NCBI GenBank assembly: GCA_021732245.1
Contig: JAKFVJ010000118.1
Span: 1 to 14,597 of the forward strand
Direction: 5' to 3'
Length of the DNA stretch: 14,597 nucleotides
Source: Candidatus Obscuribacterales bacterium
GTDB taxonomy: Bacteria > Cyanobacteriota > Vampirovibrionia > Obscuribacterales > Obscuribacteraceae
Part shown: positions 14,037-14,597 of the stretch, piece after piece
How the letters are laid out: each line of letters opens with the position of its first letter
How positions within the stretch are numbered: the stretch's first letter is position 1
Translations under genes and position numbers: made by a program
The notes under the pieces: generated by a model
Told to the model about the DNA's origin: nothing
Database searches by the model: none
The model's input: the letters and a program-made list of their open reading frames with translations, nothing else

Positions 14037-14597
14037 ATGTCTAACATGGCAACAACGACAAAACCAGCCGCTTTTGAGGCAACATTCCCGTCCGTTCGCA
14101 TGCGCCGCATGAGAGCGACAAGCCCGTTGCGCAGCCTGGTCAGAGAAACAAAGCTCTCCATCGAAAAACTCATCTACCCGCTTTTCATAGTGCCGGGCAA
14201 CAATGTGAAGAAGCCGATTTCTTCCATGCCGGGCATTCACCAGCAAAGCATCGACTCAATGCTCAAAGAAGTAGAAGAGGCTCAGGCTCTGGATATCAAG
14301 GGTGTTATTTTGTTCGGTATACCCGACAACAAGGATGACAAAGCAAGCCAAGCTTTTGCCAAAGAAGGCATCACACAAGAAGCAATTAGAGCAATCAAAA
14401 ACGCTTTCCCGGAAATGATAGTAGTAGCCGACACCTGTCTTTGTGAATACATGGACCACGGACACTGCGGAATTGTCGACGGCGACAGCGTCGACAATGA
14501 CGAGAGCGTAAAAATCTTGGTGAAAGCCGCTATCTCACAGGCTCAGGCAGGAGCCGACATAATTGCGCCGTCGGACATGATGGACGGAAGAATAGGG
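14037..14597 (+). CDS. hemB: delta-aminolevulinic acid dehydratase (porphobilinogen synthase), N-terminal part, cut by window end
   Basis: The frame is open from ATG 14037 to the window edge (187 codons), so the C-terminal ~140 residues, including the Schiff-base lysines, are missing. The enzyme condenses two aminolevulinates into porphobilinogen. Visible hallmarks are RMRRMRATSPLRSLVRET, LIYPLFIVPGNN, SSMPGIHQQSID, GVILFGIPDNKDD, and the zinc-binding triad in DTCLCEYMDHGHCG (Cys134, Cys136, Cys144), then GADIIAPSDMMDGRIG. The three cysteines indicate the zinc-dependent type rather than the aspartate-rich magnesium type. ATG 14046 is an alternative start; neither has a well-spaced Shine-Dalgarno. 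It follows hemD by 57 bases and completes the order hemA-C-D-B. Confidence 0.94.
   Translation, partial: MSNMATTTKPAAFEATFPSVRMRRMRATSPLRSLVRETKLSIEKLIYPLFIVPGNNVKKPISSMPGIHQQSIDSMLKEVEEAQALDIKGVILFGIPDNKDDKASQAFAKEGITQEAIRAIKNAFPEMIVVADTCLCEYMDHGHCGIVDGDSVDNDESVKILVKAAISQAQAGADIIAPSDMMDGRIG

Overview
The window reads as an ordinary, gene-dense bacterial chromosome segment with no phage, CRISPR or insertion-sequence genes. Base composition is moderate, and stop-to-start overlaps (ATGA, TTGA) are frequent. Most genes lack a strong Shine-Dalgarno; the flotillin gene is the exception. Three traits suggest a cyanobacteria-related non-photosynthetic lineage (Vampirovibrionia/Melainabacteria type) or another environmental bacterium with a similar gene set: a large DHH-CBS-nucleotidyltransferase fusion, the C5 tetrapyrrole route in the order hemA-hemC-hemD-hemB, and abundant short palindromic repeats. 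This placement is inference, not proof.

Layout. (1) 1-1908, plus strand: the 3' end of cysS, a RimJ/RimL-type GNAT acetyltransferase, and a trypsin-like serine protease whose frame is broken once near 1585. (2) 1913-2746, minus strand: a tRNA-Ser(CGA) without encoded CCA, and an exported SRPBCC/START-like protein. (3) 2823-3875, plus strand: a diacylglycerol-kinase-family lipid kinase, divergent from the SRPBCC gene. (4) 3897-4016: a 120-bp nested inverted-repeat element between convergent genes. (5) 4017-6650, minus strand: an 877-residue DHH/CBS/CBS/tRNA nucleotidyltransferase fusion. (6) 6860-10624, plus strand: a tightly packed set of NfeD-like membrane protein, flotillin, AAA_28-type P-loop kinase-like protein and BtuF-like substrate-binding protein. 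(7) 10789 to the window end, plus strand: hemA-hemC-hemD-hemB (hemB cut by the window), behind a good sigma-70-type promoter. These four genes take glutamyl-tRNA through aminolevulinate to uroporphyrinogen III; the intervening hemL is not in view.

The most notable signal is the second copy of the inverted-repeat element (9677-9803). It lies inside the btuF-like gene, in its only open sense frame, and encodes about 42 residues between the signal-peptide hydrophobic core and the conserved domain. It appears to supply the signal-peptidase site itself. Other points worth attention are the flotillin/NfeD operon with a coupled P-loop protein, a His-rich loop in the NfeD-like protein, 11-bp-spaced direct repeats in front of that operon, a CP dipeptide in a C-terminal tail of glutamyl-tRNA reductase, and altered active-site-loop residues in HemC.
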